Source: Archivesica marissinica
Lineage: Eukaryota; Mollusca; Bivalvia; Venerida; Vesicomyidae
Reading direction: 5' to 3'
DNA length: 64,000 nt
Assembly (NCBI GenBank): GCA_014843695.1
Contig: CM026403.1
Location: 996,460 to 1,060,459 of the forward strand
The notes beneath the pieces are model-generated. The model worked only from the letters and a program-made list of their open reading frames with translations. It had not been told where the DNA came from and made no database searches. Position numbers and translations under genes: made by a program. Shown in pieces: positions 62,399 to 64,000 of this stretch. Within the stretch, counting starts at the first letter, position 1. Each line of letters opens with the position of its first letter.

Positions 62399-64000
62399 TG
62401 CTTAAAACAGGACAAGCCAGGACAGCGAAATACACTGCTCGCTTAGATAAAACAGTCGATCAACCGACACTCGTGGGCAATAAACGTAAACCTCAATACT
62501 TGGACGTTGCATTAGCGAGAGGGAACAATGATTTGAAATCGAAAGATTTAAAAGACGGTACAAAGCATGAGAAAGGAAATAATGTAAAGGAGAAGTTTGG
62601 GATCAAAAGGGGTAGAAATAAAGTTAATGCATTTAGTGGGAAGGCTGATAGCAGTCATGTAAATAATGAAGGAAAATTAAATATTAATACAAGTGGAACC
62701 AAAGCTGCAAGATCAAAGATTGGAAGTGGAGCAATTTCTCAAGAGAAATCACACACATTTAAAGAGAAACTTAAAGTTGAAAGTGATAAAAATCAGAAAC
62801 TATATCAGGAATTAGATTTAATGCTAGCAGGAAGACAGCGAGTTCCATATAGATTCGAAAGTGAAGAACCAGAGTTTCCGGTGAAAGTGACAAAGAGTGA
62901 ACATATCCAACTGGTGACCAAAAGTTCTCTGTTCCCTGGAATATCACAGGAAGCGAGGGCAAGGCACAATGAAAACGTGAGCCATAGAGACAGCACTGTG
63001 CCAGCGAAAACATTCTTGGGATTGGAAAATAAAACACTACACAAGAGGGAACTACAGGCTCAAGCCAGATTGGAAAAGTTGGACAACATTGATGACTTTT
63101 CTGTTGGTGATTTTACTGTAAAAAGCCGGGCACACGGTGGAAATCTACAGTCTTCTCATGAGAGAGCTAATAAACCTCTACCGTATAGTGTTGGAATACC
63201 AGTGCATGCAGGGATTACTTCCAGCAGACGACATATAGTCGCAGATATTCCCGTTTATCTTCCAACAATTGCTGGAGGGAACCAGCTTGTCCAACCAGCT
63301 GTTAAGGAATCTGGTCCAGTCTCTGTGGCTAAAGTCTATGAAACTACATTACCGCGAGCAGCTAGTAAACCATTAGGTGGAGAAGGTGTATCTGGCAACC
63401 ATGCTCCAGAAGCTTTTTTGGGCCCTGTTACTGGTCTCGATACAGTAATTGCAGAGACGCGAGGTGGGGAACCAGTTTTGAACACATATAGATCAACTGG
63501 TAATCCTATTAGCAAAAGACTTTTCCAAGAGCAAGCTGAACGTGAAAGGGCACTGCTGGAAAAAGATAATCTTAAATATTTTGATGTTGATCCTGATGCT
63601 AATCACGCAGACCAGGCAAGTCACAGTCATGAGAGTGATAAGAAAAATGTAACACTTGTTTCTGATCCTGGAACAAGAAGAAATCTGATATCTGAAGACG
63701 ATATTGACAAAAGTAGGTTAACTCCGGATGGTTATCTTGCTCAAAAGGCAAGACAAACCAGGTTTGATAAAGAGGCTAGGGTACTAAGGAATGCTGAGAT
63801 GAGAAGTGCATTTATTGAGAAGGAATCGGTAACACAAATGTCATCGAAGACAAAACCAATTGAATTTGATAATCAGTACCAAGTGGATTTTTATGCTCAA
63901 AAAACTAGATCTGGAATCAGGAGAAGCATAAATATTGATAGAGAGGATTCCTGGATTAAAAGTCAACTTGAGAAACCGTTAAGGACACCTGTTCCCATGG
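62399..64000 (+). CDS. Large unrecognised open reading frame, 3' partial
   Basis: ATG at 62399 opens 534 codons with no stop or obvious intron, up to the window edge. An in-frame TGA at 62384-62386 fixes this as the first possible Met. A good acceptor-like CCTTTTACAG near 62223-62233 could begin a 5' UTR exon. The start MLKTGQARTAKYTARL leads into a Lys/Arg/Gly/Asn-rich, probably disordered stretch to about residue 130, then mixed charged sequence. Later there is a likely helix (FQEQAERERALLEKDN, about residues 375-390), a His/Asp-rich patch, and GYLAQKARQTRFDKEA. There is no signal peptide, membrane segment or repeat, and no family I recognise. Codon use looks like real coding sequence and contrasts with the flanking arrays. 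It could be a neighbouring gene, a gene nested in a kinesin intron, or an integrated foreign gene. Confidence 0.72.

Overview
This is eukaryotic (animal) DNA, AT-rich and intron-dominated. The combination of tRNA-derived SINEs, many short TIR elements, long minisatellites and a spliced kinesin gene suggests a mollusc, most likely a bivalve. That assignment is inference from the repeat style; nothing in the window proves it. There are no operons, ribosome binding sites or prokaryotic features.

The one gene I can reconstruct is a plus-strand kinesin, most like KIF12. Six exons (13234-13314, 18720-18798, 24008-24129, 26537-26612, 46840-46977, 48904-49039) join in frame with canonical GT..AG borders. 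They give the N-terminal half of a motor domain, from the first motor strand through the P-loop (GQTGSGKT) to the KIF12-like SYLEIYNEQ and VRW..KGFYVE segments. The true start exon upstream of 13234 and every exon after 49039 (switch I, switch II, stalk, tail) were not found. About 36 kb of DNA carries roughly 210 codons, so the gene is almost entirely intron.

At the right edge, an ATG at 62399 opens an uninterrupted plus-strand reading frame of at least 534 codons that runs off the window. It is lysine/arginine-rich, has an in-frame stop 15 bases upstream, and I do not recognise it.

Everything else is repeats. About 27 tandem arrays fill roughly 24 kb by my coordinates (1-1003, 1418-2147, 9444-11830, 14133-15870, 19209-22206, 35223-38640 with a 1000-N gap, 45293-46839, 53821-55020, 60329-61962 and others). 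Between them lie five tRNA-derived SINE families (A-E), a decayed LINE reverse transcriptase (16456-17735), several families of short elements that begin TTAACCC and end GGGTTAA (piggyBac-like MITEs), and two families with TACAGTC termini.

The main theme is that many arrays were seeded inside something recognisable: a SINE tRNA promoter (19.2-22.2 kb), a SINE body (55.7-56.2 kb), a MITE terminus (26.8-27.4 kb), MITE interiors (5.9-6.5, 22.9-23.5, 28.0-28.6 kb), and the 3' splice site of kinesin exon 5 (45.3-46.8 kb). The long open frames in these arrays arise because the units are stop-free and often a multiple of three long; they are not genes.
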